A DNA stretch of 64,000 nucleotides from Paenibacillus ihumii (GCF_001403875.1 NZ_LN884297.1:434001-498000), one strand, 5' to 3'; positions 34,060 through 43,028 are shown, counted from the stretch's first letter. The notes: a model not told the origin generated them from the sequence alone. Translations and numbers: made by a program.

Positions 34060-34998
34060 TTACATACGTACTGTATCGAGAATCATGACAATCAAGCTGA
34101 TCGTCAAATAATTCACGGAGAAAATAAACACTTTCTTGGCCCAGGCATCATCATTCTGTGAGCGGATGCCCTTGAGTGCCATGTACAGCCAAATAACGGA
34201 CAATGCCTCGCCGAGAATCAGGAACCATATCCCGGTATAGCCATAAACGTACATTAATACAGGTATGGGGAGCAGCAGCACTAGATAAGGAATCATCTGC
34301 AGCTTTGTTCTCGGAATGCCTTTAACAACAGGCAGCAGCGGATAGCCCGCAGCCCGGTATTCCTCGACGCGGCGAATGCCTAGCGCCCAGAAATGCGGCG
34401 GCTGCCACAAGAACAAGAGAGCGAACAGCAGCCATGCTCCCAGATCCACCTTCCCCGTTACAGCGACATACCCGATGACAGGCGGCATCGCGCCTGAAAT
34501 TGCTCCGACCGAGGTGCTCCAGGTTGACGTGCGCTTGAGCCATAATGTGTAGACGACGACGTACACGAACATCCCTACTGCGCCGAACACTCCTGCCAGC
34601 AGGCCGGAGAAGCTGAATAAAACCGCCAATCCGATCACGCCGAGAACGATCGCGTACCACAGCACGACGCGCGGCGAGAGCTTGCCTGTAGGCAGAGCCC
34701 GCTGCTTCGTCCGTTCCATCTTCATGTCAAAGTCGCGGTCGAAGTAATTGTTGAACACACAAGATGAAGCCATTACAAGAATGGCTCCCAGTATCGTCCA
34801 AATTAATTTCCCGTATTGCAAGTTCCATTGGGAAGCCAGCCAGAATCCGGCAAAAACCGCAATGACGTTAGAGCGGATAATGCCCGGCTTCGTCAAGGCT
34901 ACGAAATCTTTCCAAGTTGCCGTTTCTCCCGGAGGAGTTGGTCTCACGGACAACGCAGGGGAATCCGATGGAGCAGAATAGCCTAGTGGTTTTTCCAT
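34060..34998 (-). CDS. ctaB: Protoheme IX farnesyltransferase (heme O synthase)
   Basis: 312-residue UbiA-family prenyltransferase with nine or so helices, the prenyl-diphosphate-binding NxxxDxxxD motif (NNYFDRDFD) and the second loop motif (KRTSTWS, and YRAAGYPLLPV). It adds farnesyl to heme B. ATG 34998 with GGAGGAAG upstream. Transcribed with the SCO gene (34-bp gap); ctaA lies separately at 14.6 kb. Confidence 0.92.
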   Translation of the reverse strand: MEKPLGYSAPSDSPALSVRPTPPGETATWKDFVALTKPGIIRSNVIAVFAGFWLASQWNLQYGKLIWTILGAILVMASSCVFNNYFDRDFDMKMERTKQRALPTGKLSPRVVLWYAIVLGVIGLAVLFSFSGLLAGVFGAVGMFVYVVVYTLWLKRTSTWSTSVGAISGAMPPVIGYVAVTGKVDLGAWLLFALLFLWQPPHFWALGIRRVEEYRAAGYPLLPVVKGIPRTKLQMIPYLVLLLPIPVLMYVYGYTGIWFLILGEALSVIWLYMALKGIRSQNDDAWAKKVFIFSVNYLTISLIVMILDTVRM

Positions 34999-35156
34999 GC
35001 GTTATATCTTCCTCCTATACTTATATATATGAACATCATCAATTAAATTCTAAGATGAATACCTTCTTGCTATAAACTTTATCATAACAAAACAATGAAG
35101 TCTCTGACAATCGTTACATAATGGTCAAGTTATTATGACAATTCCGTGACGTTAAG

Positions 35157-35183
35157 TAAAAAACCCGGATTTTTATCCGGGTT
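35157..35183 (-). terminator. Terminator of trpS
   Basis: AACCCGGAT / ATCCGGGTT followed by TTTTTAC on the minus strand; the opposite strand also has a short T-run. Confidence 0.85.
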
Positions 35184-35215
35184 CTTCTACTGTTCAATCC
35201 CTTGTTTAGCTTTTT

Positions 35216-36199
35216 CTATTTCGTGATAAATCCCATCATCCGCTGAACGTCAGACAGCGTCTGCTCCGCCATTTCAGAAGCTCTCTCAGCGCCTTGCGCC
35301 AAAATATCGAAAATTTCGCCGGACTCCCGGATTTCGCGGTATCGCTGCTGAAGCGGCTCGATAGCTCCGACCACGACCTCGGCCAGATCCTTCTTGAAGG
35401 CGCCGTACAGCTTGCCCTCATAGAGCCGCTCCACCTCCGCAACTGGAATTTCCGCACACTGACTGTAAATGGTAATGAGATTGCTTACCTCCGGTTTGTT
35501 TACCGGATCGAATCTCACCTCGCTGCCCGAATCCGTCGTCGCACGGCTGATCTTCTTGCGGATATCGGCCGGGGGATCCAGGAGCGATATATAGCTTCCG
35601 GGATTCGGATTGCTCTTGCTCATTTTCTTGGAGGCGTCATCCAGTGACATGATGCGGGCCCCTACTTCCGGAATATATGGCTCAGGAATAGTGAAATATT
35701 CCCCGTATCTGCTGTTGAAGCGTCCGGCCAAATCGCGGGTCAGCTCCAGATGCTGCTTCTGATCGTCGCCTACCGGCACCAGGTCTGCATTGTACACCAG
35801 AATATCTGCTGCCATCAGCGAAGGATATACGAACAGCCCCGCGCCGACCGAGTCTTTGCCCGCCGATTTGTCCTTGAACTGGGTCATCCGCTCCAGCTCG
35901 CCCATGGCCGTCAGCGTCGTCAGGATCCATCCAAGCTGCGCATGCTGTAGAACGTGAGACTGCATGTATACATTCGCCTTGGACGGATCGATGCCAGCCG
36001 CCACGAACAATGCCGCCACCTGCTCGGACTGCTCCCGCAAGGCGGCAGGATCCTGAGGGACTGTAATCGCATGAAGATCGACCACCATAAAGTTGCACAT
36101 ATGCTCATGCTGGAGCTTCACGAAATTTCTTAGCGCACCGATATAATTGCCCAAGGTCAATTTGCCGCTGGGCTGGATGCCGGAAAGTACTTTTTTCAT
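35216..36199 (-). CDS. trpS: Tryptophanyl-tRNA synthetase
   Basis: 327-residue class Ic synthetase. HIGH-type motif TLGNYIGAL at residues 15-23, KMSKS (KKMSKSNPN) in the second half and the family GDDQKQHLELTRDLA segment. It charges tRNA-Trp and is controlled by the T-box leader just upstream. Confidence 0.95.
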   Translation of the reverse strand: MKKVLSGIQPSGKLTLGNYIGALRNFVKLQHEHMCNFMVVDLHAITVPQDPAALREQSEQVAALFVAAGIDPSKANVYMQSHVLQHAQLGWILTTLTAMGELERMTQFKDKSAGKDSVGAGLFVYPSLMAADILVYNADLVPVGDDQKQHLELTRDLAGRFNSRYGEYFTIPEPYIPEVGARIMSLDDASKKMSKSNPNPGSYISLLDPPADIRKKISRATTDSGSEVRFDPVNKPEVSNLITIYSQCAEIPVAEVERLYEGKLYGAFKKDLAEVVVGAIEPLQQRYREIRESGEIFDILAQGAERASEMAEQTLSDVQRMMGFITK

Positions 36200-36221
36200 T
36201 AATAATCTTCCTCCTTATCTT

Positions 36222-36616
36222 TCTATAAAAGAACCGCCTCTATGCGGCCTTTTGTCCGGTAACAAATGCTGTTGCCTGCTCAAATGCTGCTGCCTGCTCA
36301 TGATAAACGCGATAAACGCAAAAAAGCCCACGCCCGAAAGGGACGTGAGACCGTGGTGCCACCCTTATTCATCAAGCCCTGATAGCGGCATTCCTCCGCT
36401 GAAACAACATAGGTCTTGACCTTAAACAGCTCCGTAACGTGGGGCAGGCCGGCCGGCTTAATGGGACAAATCAAAGATCTGTCTGTTACGCTCGGCGCTC
36501 CAGGGTCCATTCGGCCAAAGCAACTCCGCCGGTTCACATCAACCACCGGCTTTCTGCAGAGGAAGTCCGCTTTGCTTACTTATCCCTGTCATCGCGTTCA
36601 ATTTGTTAAATTTATT
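36222..36616 (-). promoter_or_regulatory. T-box riboswitch (tRNA-Trp) upstream of trpS
   Basis: The minus strand carries the 14-nt T-box core AGGGTGGCACCACGG at about 36350-36364, followed by the terminator GTCCCTTTCGGGC within CACG/CGTG and TTTTTT near 36318. The specifier region reads GAATGGAC with a UGG (Trp) codon at 36507-36509. A second small stem (CCGC/GCGG then TTCTTTT) sits at 36232-36254, closer to trpS. Uncharged tRNA-Trp would stabilise the antiterminator. Confidence 0.9.
36262..36320. repeat. Short tandem duplications in the trpS leader
   Basis: An 18-bp unit AAATGCTGTTGCCTGCTC is repeated with one change at 36267-36302, and a 9-bp unit GATAAACGC is doubled at 36302-36319. They sit between the T-box terminator and trpS. 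Confidence 0.75.
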
Positions 36617-36622
36617 AGTCCA

Positions 36623-36652
36623 ATCATACTCGGCAGGCGGCGGCAATGTCAA
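36623..36652 (-). promoter_or_regulatory. Sigma-A promoter of trpS
   Basis: TTGACA (36647-36652) and TATGAT (36623-36628) on the minus strand, 18-bp spacer, just upstream of the T-box. Confidence 0.7.
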
Positions 36653-36736
36653 CTTCCGTTTTTCGTCCTCAGAAAAAAGTGTTATGATAGGGCTAGCTGT
36701 TCGAATTCGATTATTTGTGGGAAAAGGAGCATCGAT

Positions 36737-37711
36737 ATGAAAAAAGTGACCAAAGGGCAATGGAACGGTTACGATACCTATACGTTACATAGCCGCGAGC
36801 TTGATGTCACGCTGCTGCCCCGCCTTGGCAACAATGTCATCAGCATTCGGGACCACATCCAGCAACGCGATGTACTTCGCTGCCCAGACGAAAGTGAACT
36901 CGATTTCTATTTGCAGAAGCCGTATCATTTCGGTATCCCTCTGCTGATTCCGCCCGGACGCATCCGCAGAGGGCAATTCACTTATGCTGGTCAGGATTAT
37001 CAGTTTGACCGCAATACGGCCAATGACAATCATATTCACGGCCTTCACCGCACCCAAGCATGGCGCGTAAGCGACATTGAGGAAGACGATGAGGGCTGCA
37101 CGATTACAACGGAATTCGTAACCTCGGATGATCCGGACTGGATACGCCAGTTCCCGGTTCCCCTCAAGCTTGAAATGACCCTCCGTCTTCAGGGAGCAAG
37201 GCTTGAGCAGACGTTCAGAATTAGCCATTTGGGCGATCGCCCCGCTCCTTTCGGCCTCGGCCTGCACACCTGGTTCCTGCTAGACGGACAGCCTGATAAG
37301 TGGACGATTACGCTGCCGGTTGCCGGGACATACGGCTTGGATGAAGAGCTGATCACGACGGGAGAAATCATGCCGCTGGACGGCCTGGAGCAGCTGAACC
37401 GAGGTATGAAGCTGCAGGGAACGAACTTCGATACGATGTTCCACATCGGTGACAATCCCGTACAAGCAACATTGATGCATGATCAAGGATATGGCCTCGT
37501 CTACTCCGCTGATCCCGCTTATTTCAAGCATTGGGTGCTGTATACGAAGGGAGAAGCCGATCAGTTTCTTTGCATTGAGCCTTACACCTGGCTTCCGAAC
37601 GCCCCTAACTCGGGATTGCCGAACGAAGTAACGGGACTTATCGAGCTTCAGCCCGAGCAGACTCTTGAGCTCCAACTGCAGCTGGAAATGATCTATCCCG
37701 ACGCTACCTGA
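36737..37711 (+). CDS. Aldose 1-epimerase family protein
   Basis: 324-residue galactose mutarotase-like protein. The catalytic-type His is in NDNHIHGLHR and the C-terminal Glu in CIEPYTWLPN, both conserved in GalM-like enzymes; the beta-sandwich length fits. It probably interconverts alpha and beta anomers of a sugar, but no sugar pathway genes are adjacent. ATG 36737 has AAAAGGAGC upstream; the open frame upstream runs through the trpS leader and is not coding. Confidence 0.8.
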   Translation: MKKVTKGQWNGYDTYTLHSRELDVTLLPRLGNNVISIRDHIQQRDVLRCPDESELDFYLQKPYHFGIPLLIPPGRIRRGQFTYAGQDYQFDRNTANDNHIHGLHRTQAWRVSDIEEDDEGCTITTEFVTSDDPDWIRQFPVPLKLEMTLRLQGARLEQTFRISHLGDRPAPFGLGLHTWFLLDGQPDKWTITLPVAGTYGLDEELITTGEIMPLDGLEQLNRGMKLQGTNFDTMFHIGDNPVQATLMHDQGYGLVYSADPAYFKHWVLYTKGEADQFLCIEPYTWLPNAPNSGLPNEVTGLIELQPEQTLELQLQLEMIYPDAT

Positions 37712-37749
37712 GCCAACTCAGCGATGATCAACACCTATAGAAATCAAAG

Positions 37750-37782
37750 AAAGCAATTCTCTGTGGAGGATTGCTTTTTTTT
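37750..37782 (+). terminator. Terminator of the aldose epimerase gene
   Basis: AAAGCAAT / ATTGCTTT then a run of T. Confidence 0.9.
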
Positions 37783-37825
37783 GCTGCGTTGCAAATATTA
37801 CCAATGATATAGAAAGAATTAAGAC

Positions 37826-37855
37826 TGCATATTTTCGCCCGTGAAATCCATACTA
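37826..37855 (+). promoter_or_regulatory. Sigma-G-type promoter of the SASP gene
   Basis: TGCATA (37826-37831) and CATACTA (37849-37855), 17-bp spacer, match forespore sigma-G elements and lie 30 bp upstream of the SASP start. Confidence 0.75.
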
Positions 37856-37884
37856 AATTCACAAAGGCAAAGGAGGTGACAAAC

Positions 37885-38100
37885 ATGGCCAACCGTTCCA
37901 ACAACCTTGTCGTTCCTCAAGCGAACGCTGCATTGCAGCAGCTGAAATTCGAAGCTGCACAAGAACTAGGCGTTCAAATCCCACAAGATGGTTACTACGG
38001 TAACTACACTTCCCGCGAGACCGGTTCTCTGGGAGGGTATATCACCAAACGTCTGGTTCAAATCGCAGAGCAGCAATTGTCGGGTCGTTCTAACCAGTAA
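37885..38100 (+). CDS. Alpha/beta-type small acid-soluble spore protein
   Basis: 71 residues with both SASP signatures: KFEAAQELG (GPR protease site region, FEAAxEL) and [19 protein letters not shown] (GxVGGxMVKxLVxxAE type). SASPs coat spore DNA and are degraded in germination to supply amino acids. ATG at 37885 follows AAAGGAGGTG; a GTG at 37876 is inside that site. Confidence 0.95.
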   Translation: MANRSNNLVVPQANAALQQLKFEAAQELGVQIPQDGYYGNYTSRETGSLGGYITKRLVQIAEQQLSGRSNQ

Positions 38101-38116
38101 TCTGCGTCTCACCTAT

Positions 38117-38158
38117 AAGAAGGCAGGCGGTCTGCATTAGCAGGTCGCCTGCTTTTTG
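38117..38158 (+). terminator. Terminator of the SASP gene
   Basis: GCAGGCG-GTC-TGC / GCA-GGT-CGCCTGC stem with an ATTA loop and TTTTT tail. Confidence 0.85.
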
Positions 38159-38217
38159 CTCATAGGCGCGCTCACTGCAGCAGCCTGGTTCTAAACGGTC
38201 CTTAATTCTCCGTGCCT

Positions 38218-38628
38218 TTATGAAATATCGTGATATGTACTCGCCGCATCCTTTCTCGGATAACGCTGTATCATCAAGTTTGCCATATTATAATTGGACT
38301 CTAGAATAGCATCTACAATGATCGTCTCCTGCCGCAACGCGAACTCGTAGCTAATTTCGCCGTGTGTCCAGTACCGCTTGAATTTCAAGGCTTCGATAGC
38401 CATCGCCTTAAATGATTTCAGCTGCTGGCTTGTTAATCCTCTATCCTCCTCAGACAATTGTCCGTTGCGACCTGCGATCGGATTATGGCGGATACCGAAT
38501 TTCCCGATGGCATTGTTCCGGATTTGAATAAATACGGTTCCCGAGGTCATCCCTGATAGTTCTGCTTCAAGCTCCTTGAATACCATGTCAACCTGCCTGG
38601 CAAGTGAAAGCTGGTCCGTCTTCAGCAT
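38218..38628 (-). CDS. Conserved hypothetical protein
   Basis: 136 residues, mixed alpha/beta, no membrane helix or signal peptide. Not recognised. It contains a VFIQIRNNAIGKFGIRHNP stretch and a charged helical middle (LTSQQLKSFKAMAIEALKFKRYW). ATG 38628 preceded by GGGAGGGT. Convergent with the SASP gene; a structured non-coding stretch lies upstream. Confidence 0.6.
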   Translation of the reverse strand: MLKTDQLSLARQVDMVFKELEAELSGMTSGTVFIQIRNNAIGKFGIRHNPIAGRNGQLSEEDRGLTSQQLKSFKAMAIEALKFKRYWTHGEISYEFALRQETIIVDAILESNYNMANLMIQRYPRKDAASTYHDIS

Positions 38629-39063
38629 ATCCACCCTCCCTTCCCATATGATTCCCTATATAGGGCTTACGACTCATTATATTCCAATATCACCAACCAA
38701 TCAACAATATGAAACAAAAATGGTTATTTATTACTATATATATCATTTTTTCAACATTTTCTAATCAAATACTTCGCCAAAATATACATTTTTACGACAG
38801 TGTTTTTTCTTGATATTTCAAGGTTTTAGGGGGATTCCCGCCTCTTGCAGGCAAAGTCTCTTTCGCTTACTGAGACCCGAGGAGAAATCTTGTGAGCCTG
38901 GCCGGAGCAATGACATAATTTGCAAAAGGCCGTATTGCAAAGCAAAAAAACGAGCAGCGATATAGGCCTTTTTACCTATCAAAATAACAATATTGCACAT
39001 CAGCTTCTGAATTTTCCGGCCTTATTTAAGAAAATACCAGCCCGCCATCTAAACAAATTCTAA
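38629..39063. other. Gene-free stretch with several hairpins
   Basis: 435 bp. The part next to the gene is very AT-rich. From about 38815 to 39030 the base composition rises and stems cluster: CAGGC/GCCTG (38848-38852, 38896-38900) enclosing GTCTC/GAGAC (38856-38860, 38872-38876); TTGCAA/TTGCAA (38920-38925, 38935-38940); ATAGG/CCTAT (38962-38979). A 60-codon minus frame (38818-39000) lacks a start site. May be a non-coding RNA or leader; no known family recognised. Confidence 0.45.
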
Positions 39064-39097
39064 TAAAAAAACAGGGCTCCCCTTAAGGAAGCCCCGC
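39064..39097 (-). terminator. Terminator of pepF
   Basis: GGGGCTTCC / GGGGAGCCC-type stem around TTAA with TTTTTTT tail on the minus strand. Confidence 0.85.
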
Positions 39098-39104
39098 TTA
39101 TCTT

Positions 39105-40907
39105 CTATTCCGTCAGCTTCAGGAACGTCTCGACATCAGCCACCGCTACAGCCATTGCTTCCCGCCAGAAGTCCGGCTGCGTCAAATCTACGCCGAGATG
39201 CTTGCTCGCAAGCTCCTCTACCGTCATTCTTCCCGTATCCTGCAGCAAGGCATCGTACTTGGCCGCGAAGCTCTCTCCCTCACGCTGCGCCCTTGCATAC
39301 AACCCTGTGCTGAACATATACCCGAAGGTGTACGGGAAATTATAGAACGGCACATCGGTAATATAGAAATGCAGCTTGGACGCCCAGAAATGAGGGTGGT
39401 AGGAAGCCAGTGCCCCATGATACGCCTCGCGCTGCGCTTCCTCCATCAAGGCTGACAGCTCATCCGCGCTCAGCGCCCCCTCCCGTCTTCTCTCATAGAA
39501 TCGCGTCTCGAACAGGAATCGAGCATGAATATTCATGAAAAAGCTGACGCTGCTTCCGATTTTATCCGCCAGCAGGCTCAGCTTCTGCTTATCGTCTGAC
39601 GCATTTTTGACGAGCGCATCCGCCACAATCATTTCCGCGAATGTAGATGCCGTCTCCGCGACGTTCATCGCATAATCCTGATTAAATGCCGGAAGCTCGT
39701 CCATGAGGTGCTGGTGATAAGCATGCCCCAGCTCGTGCGCCAGCGTGGAGACGTTGGATACCGCTCCTCCGAACGTCATGAAGATGCGCGTCTGTCCGCT
39801 GACCGGAAGCGATGTGCAGAACCCCCCGGGCCGCTTGCCCGGCCGGTCCTCAGCTTCGATCCAACGCTTGTTGAACGCCTCAGCGGAGAATTCCGCCAGC
39901 TTCGGGCTGAAATTCCGGAACTGCTTCACGATCTCCTGCGCCCCGGCTTCATAGGAGATTTTACCGGCGGATTCTCCGAGCGGAGCATCAACGTCAGCCC
40001 AGGACAGCTTCTCCAGCCCCATCAGCTTGGCCTTTCGATTCAAATAGGCCACAAACAACGGTTTATTCTCTTCGATGACCTGCCACATCATGTCCAGCGT
40101 TGCCCGGGACATCCGGTTAATTTCCAGAGGCTCCTTGAGGATGTCATTCCAGCCTCTCTTCTCGTACAGCTTAATGCGGAAGCCTGCCAGCCGGTTAAGC
40201 GTATCCGCGCAGTAGTCCGCGACGCTGCTCCAGGCCTGCTCCCAATTATTGAACGTCTCCTCCCGCACCGCGCGGCTGCTGTCCTCCAGCTTATTGGCGG
40301 CCTGGCCTACGGACAAGGACGTAAGCTTGCCGTCTCCATCCTTGAAAGGCACCGCCACTTTTGCCACGATGGTGTCGTAGTGCTGCCCCCAGCCGTGGTA
40401 GCCGTCGATCGCCAAATCGGAAGCCAGGCTCTCCAGCTCCGGAGCCAGCTTCTCACGGGCGGCAGCGCGCTTCTCGCTAAGCACGAATGATATCGGAGCG
40501 ACCTCCTTGCGGAACATCCATTCCTCCCAGAGCTCATCCCCCGTATTCCGAAGCACATTTTGAAACAGAGTCATGACGTTCTCGTAAGCAGCACGGAGGG
40601 AGGTGACTTTGCCTGACAGCTGCACCGCCTTCTTGTCGTGCTGGTTCTCTGCCGTCAAGCAGGCAACGAAGCTGTCCGCTTCCACGATTCTGCCTGCCGC
40701 GCTTTGAAGTCCGGCAATCAGCTGGTCAAGCCCTGCGGCCTCCTCCAGACTGCTTGGAGCACTGCACTTCTGCAATTCTTCATGTAAAGCCGTAATATCC
40801 GTCTGCAATTGCTGCAGGAAAGCCGCAAATTCCGAAGAAGAGGAGCCCCCGGCAAAAATGGAATCCAGCTCCCAGGTCTGCTGCACCGGATTTGTCAATT
40901 GTGCCAT
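39105..40907 (-). CDS. pepF: Oligoendopeptidase F (M3 family)
   Basis: 600-residue zinc metallopeptidase with the HExxH motif in LAHELGHAYHQHL and the downstream Glu in NVAETASTFAEMI. Cytosolic enzyme that cuts oligopeptides of roughly 7-17 residues. ATG 40907 with AAAGGATG upstream; the frame upstream to 41009 is not coding. Divergent from yycC. Confidence 0.9.
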   Translation of the reverse strand: MAQLTNPVQQTWELDSIFAGGSSSSEFAAFLQQLQTDITALHEELQKCSAPSSLEEAAGLDQLIAGLQSAAGRIVEADSFVACLTAENQHDKKAVQLSGKVTSLRAAYENVMTLFQNVLRNTGDELWEEWMFRKEVAPISFVLSEKRAAAREKLAPELESLASDLAIDGYHGWGQHYDTIVAKVAVPFKDGDGKLTSLSVGQAANKLEDSSRAVREETFNNWEQAWSSVADYCADTLNRLAGFRIKLYEKRGWNDILKEPLEINRMSRATLDMMWQVIEENKPLFVAYLNRKAKLMGLEKLSWADVDAPLGESAGKISYEAGAQEIVKQFRNFSPKLAEFSAEAFNKRWIEAEDRPGKRPGGFCTSLPVSGQTRIFMTFGGAVSNVSTLAHELGHAYHQHLMDELPAFNQDYAMNVAETASTFAEMIVADALVKNASDDKQKLSLLADKIGSSVSFFMNIHARFLFETRFYERRREGALSADELSALMEEAQREAYHGALASYHPHFWASKLHFYITDVPFYNFPYTFGYMFSTGLYARAQREGESFAAKYDALLQDTGRMTVEELASKHLGVDLTQPDFWREAMAVAVADVETFLKLTE

Positions 40908-40994
40908 GATTACGCATCCTTTCTTATGCCAGTGTTGATGCCACCGGCATGATAAGTGTATGATATAGAAACCAGATCGACAGGAGGGGATCAC

Positions 40995-41171
40995 ATGAAA
41001 CCACTGCAAGTCTCACCGGAAACTGCCGTTAAACTAGCCGAGAAGCTGAAGGTGCCCCTTGAGCATCTTATGCATATGCCGCAGCATATTTTAATGCAGA
41101 AAATCGCCGAGCTCGCTAAAGAAGAAGCGAACAAGCCTGCATCCCCGGACGATTCGGGTGCGTCCTCATGA
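40995..41171 (+). CDS. yycC: YycC family protein
   Basis: 58 residues; MKPLQVSPETAVKLAEKLKV then PLEHLMHMPQHILMQKIAEL closely follows the YycC family pattern (about 52 aa in B. subtilis). Helical, function unknown. CAGGAGGGG precedes the ATG. Overlaps the next gene by 4 bp (ATGA), implying translational coupling. Confidence 0.8.
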   Translation: MKPLQVSPETAVKLAEKLKVPLEHLMHMPQHILMQKIAELAKEEANKPASPDDSGASS

Positions 41172-41401
41172 TTCCTTTTGAAAGAGCTTTGCCTTACGAT
41201 ATCGTGATGGGCGATGTATATGTGCCCACATGCCCCTTCTGCGGGCAGGAGAACGTCCTTCTCTCCATGAAGCCCCGCGAGGTACAGAGCGTCCATGAAG
41301 GAAAGAAAAAGCTGCTTGTTTTTCCATGCTGCAAGAACAAACTAACGGTCCTCGACAGCGACCGGGACTACTTGCTGACCGATACAGTCGTCCGCAAATA
41401 A
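41168..41401 (+). CDS. Small Cys-containing protein coupled to yycC
   Basis: 77 residues with a CPFC knuckle and a second pair CC (PCCKNKL), likely one zinc site. Family not recognised. Start overlaps the yycC stop. The C-terminal part is a beta-rich DSDRDYLLTDTVV segment. Confidence 0.65.
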   Translation: MIPFERALPYDIVMGDVYVPTCPFCGQENVLLSMKPREVQSVHEGKKKLLVFPCCKNKLTVLDSDRDYLLTDTVVRK

Positions 41402-41421
41402 ACCGGCTGTGTTCGAAGGCC

Positions 41422-41460
41422 AGAAGAGGCCGTTCCCTTACCGTGGACGGCCTCTTCTAA
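41422..41460 (+). terminator. Hairpin after the yycC operon
   Basis: 12-bp arms AGAAGAGGCCGT / ACGGCCTCTTCT; T-run is poor, so termination may be weak. Confidence 0.6.
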
Positions 41461-41511
41461 GCTGTAGTCTTAGCATTCGAATGAATTCATCATTGCGAGC
41501 TTCTGAACTTC

Positions 41512-42210
41512 CTACCCCTTGATCTCTTCCGTTAACGATTCCCCTTGATCCAGCATTTCTTCCCGCAGCAGCGCCCACTGCTCCCGGCAGGCGCGAATCA
41601 TTGCCGCATCCATGATTTTCTTATCATTAATGACTCTGGAGAACCATTTGACAGCTTCATTATATGCCCCTAGCCTGCGGTTTAATTCACCGATCAAATA
41701 CATCAGCCGGGCATCATTGCCGCTAATCCCCTCATTCTCGAATACCTTGATGTAAGAATCCAGGGCATGCTTCAGGAAGCGCTGCTCCTGATCCTGATCC
41801 TCGCGGTAACGGTACAGCCAGGCGATATGATGGAGCAAGCTAGCGATAATTCGATCCGTCTCGCCGACCGTCTGTGCGCAGAGCAGAGCTAGCTTATAAG
41901 TCTCCAGCGCATTCTCCCATGTTCTAGAGCCGCCGTAATCCCGCTTAACGAGCCGGTTGCTGATCTTCTCCTCGAATTCCCGGCGCTGGTGTTCGGCCAA
42001 GCGGTCATTCGAATTCTCCGTCGAAGCGAAGCCGCAGGAAGGACATACCCGGACTACATAATAATCGGGATTCTCCCCCCGGTAGTACCCGCAAAAATCA
42101 GTGTCCGTCTTAACAGCCCGCTTTAGGCTTGGCCTCACCCGGGATGTTGAGAACACATTTTCGCAATAGGCGCAGGTCACTTTGATTTTATAAAGGGGTT
42201 CCATTTCCAC
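41512..42210 (-). CDS. DUF2225 family protein
   Basis: 232 residues: two CxxC knuckles (CAYC near residue 13, CPSC near 57) for zinc, then a helical TPR-like region (about 95-205). Matches DUF2225; function unknown. GTG start 42210 with AAAGGAAG upstream (ATG 42204 possible). Runs in the same direction as the truncated globin gene. Confidence 0.75.
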   Translation of the reverse strand: MEMEPLYKIKVTCAYCENVFSTSRVRPSLKRAVKTDTDFCGYYRGENPDYYVVRVCPSCGFASTENSNDRLAEHQRREFEEKISNRLVKRDYGGSRTWENALETYKLALLCAQTVGETDRIIASLLHHIAWLYRYREDQDQEQRFLKHALDSYIKVFENEGISGNDARLMYLIGELNRRLGAYNEAVKWFSRVINDKKIMDAAMIRACREQWALLREEMLDQGESLTEEIKG

Positions 42211-42260
42211 ACGATAACTTCCTTTCCATTACCGCCATTAGGCAGGACGTTTGATCATTT

Positions 42261-42638
42261 CTAAGGTGTATTCACGAAATGAAAAGCTGGTCCAGACAAT
42301 CGCTGAATGACAAAATCCTTTAATTCCGTCTCGATCCCGATCTCTTCCAAAGCTTCCGACATGCAAGCCAGCCAGGCCTCAGCTCTCTCGCGCGTGACCG
42401 GAAATGGAAGATGCCTCGCTCTCATCATCGGATGGCCGTAGGCGTCCGAGTACAAGGAGGGACCGCCAAAAAATTGCGACAGGAACATATACTGCTTCTC
42501 CATTACAGGCTCAATATCCTCTGGGAATAAAGGACCAAGCAGAGGATTAGCCTTCACTTTAGGATAAAAGGCCTCGACAAGCTGCCTGATGGCTTTGTCG
42601 CCGCCCAAATTGTCATAAATGCTTAAACTTGGATTCAC
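42261..42638 (-). CDS. Truncated hemoglobin (group II, YjbI-like)
   Basis: 125-residue 2/2 globin. The proximal His is H76 in RARHLPF, with B10 Tyr in AFYPKV and a Trp at the G8 position (EAWLACM), the group II pattern. Likely handles O2, NO or peroxide; B. subtilis YjbI is comparable. GTG 42638 lies behind GGAGAGGAAT; upstream codons to 42686 are unlikely to be translated. Confidence 0.82.
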   Translation of the reverse strand: MNPSLSIYDNLGGDKAIRQLVEAFYPKVKANPLLGPLFPEDIEPVMEKQYMFLSQFFGGPSLYSDAYGHPMMRARHLPFPVTRERAEAWLACMSEALEEIGIETELKDFVIQRLSGPAFHFVNTP

Positions 42639-42692
42639 GGGATTCCTCTCCAACTTCCACAATGTATTTTTGATACGATGCTTCAATTATAA

Positions 42693-42724
42693 CAAAAAAA
42701 AATAAAAGCTCCTACCGGAGCTCT
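42693..42724 (-). terminator. Terminator after the 31-codon membrane peptide gene
   Basis: AGAGCTCC / GGAGCTTT stem around GGTA with TTTTATTTTTTTTT on the minus strand. Confidence 0.8.
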
Positions 42725-42755
42725 TACGTATCAACAGGATCAACCTGCCATTATG

Positions 42756-42851
42756 TCAATAACTTCGCCAATCTTCTTCACTAGAATGGACGCGGGAAGC
42801 GCGGATCACATACACAAAGGCGCATACAAGCACACCTGCTACAAAGCTCAT
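42756..42851 (-). CDS. Very small membrane protein
   Basis: 31 codons, MSFVAGVLVCAFVYVIRASR followed by an acidic, aromatic tail (VHSSEEDWRSY). One membrane helix then positive residues: a single-pass peptide with its tail in the cytosol. GATGGAG is 8 bp before the ATG at 42851 (an in-frame ATG at 42869 is possible), and a strong terminator follows. No family recognised. Confidence 0.5.
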   Translation of the reverse strand: MSFVAGVLVCAFVYVIRASRVHSSEEDWRSY

Positions 42852-43028
42852 AGCCAACACTCCATCCATCAGAGATTTTTGTCTCGTGAAGTTTACATCT
42901 GTGATTTTTATTCTAACACATCTTATTCAAAAATACAGTATAATTTGTAATCGCTTACTTGCTTTTTTTGTGCTGTTTGTCCTAATTCGATCATACACTC
43001 CACTATGACCATTGTGGAGGCGTTCCTC

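Noticed and set aside
36416..36736. Upstream extension of the aldose epimerase frame
   Set aside because: It would cross the trpS promoter and T-box on the other strand; the ATG at 36737 has a clear ribosome-binding site.
38818..39000. 60-codon minus-strand frame in the structured region
   Set aside because: No start site; stems and composition fit non-coding sequence better.
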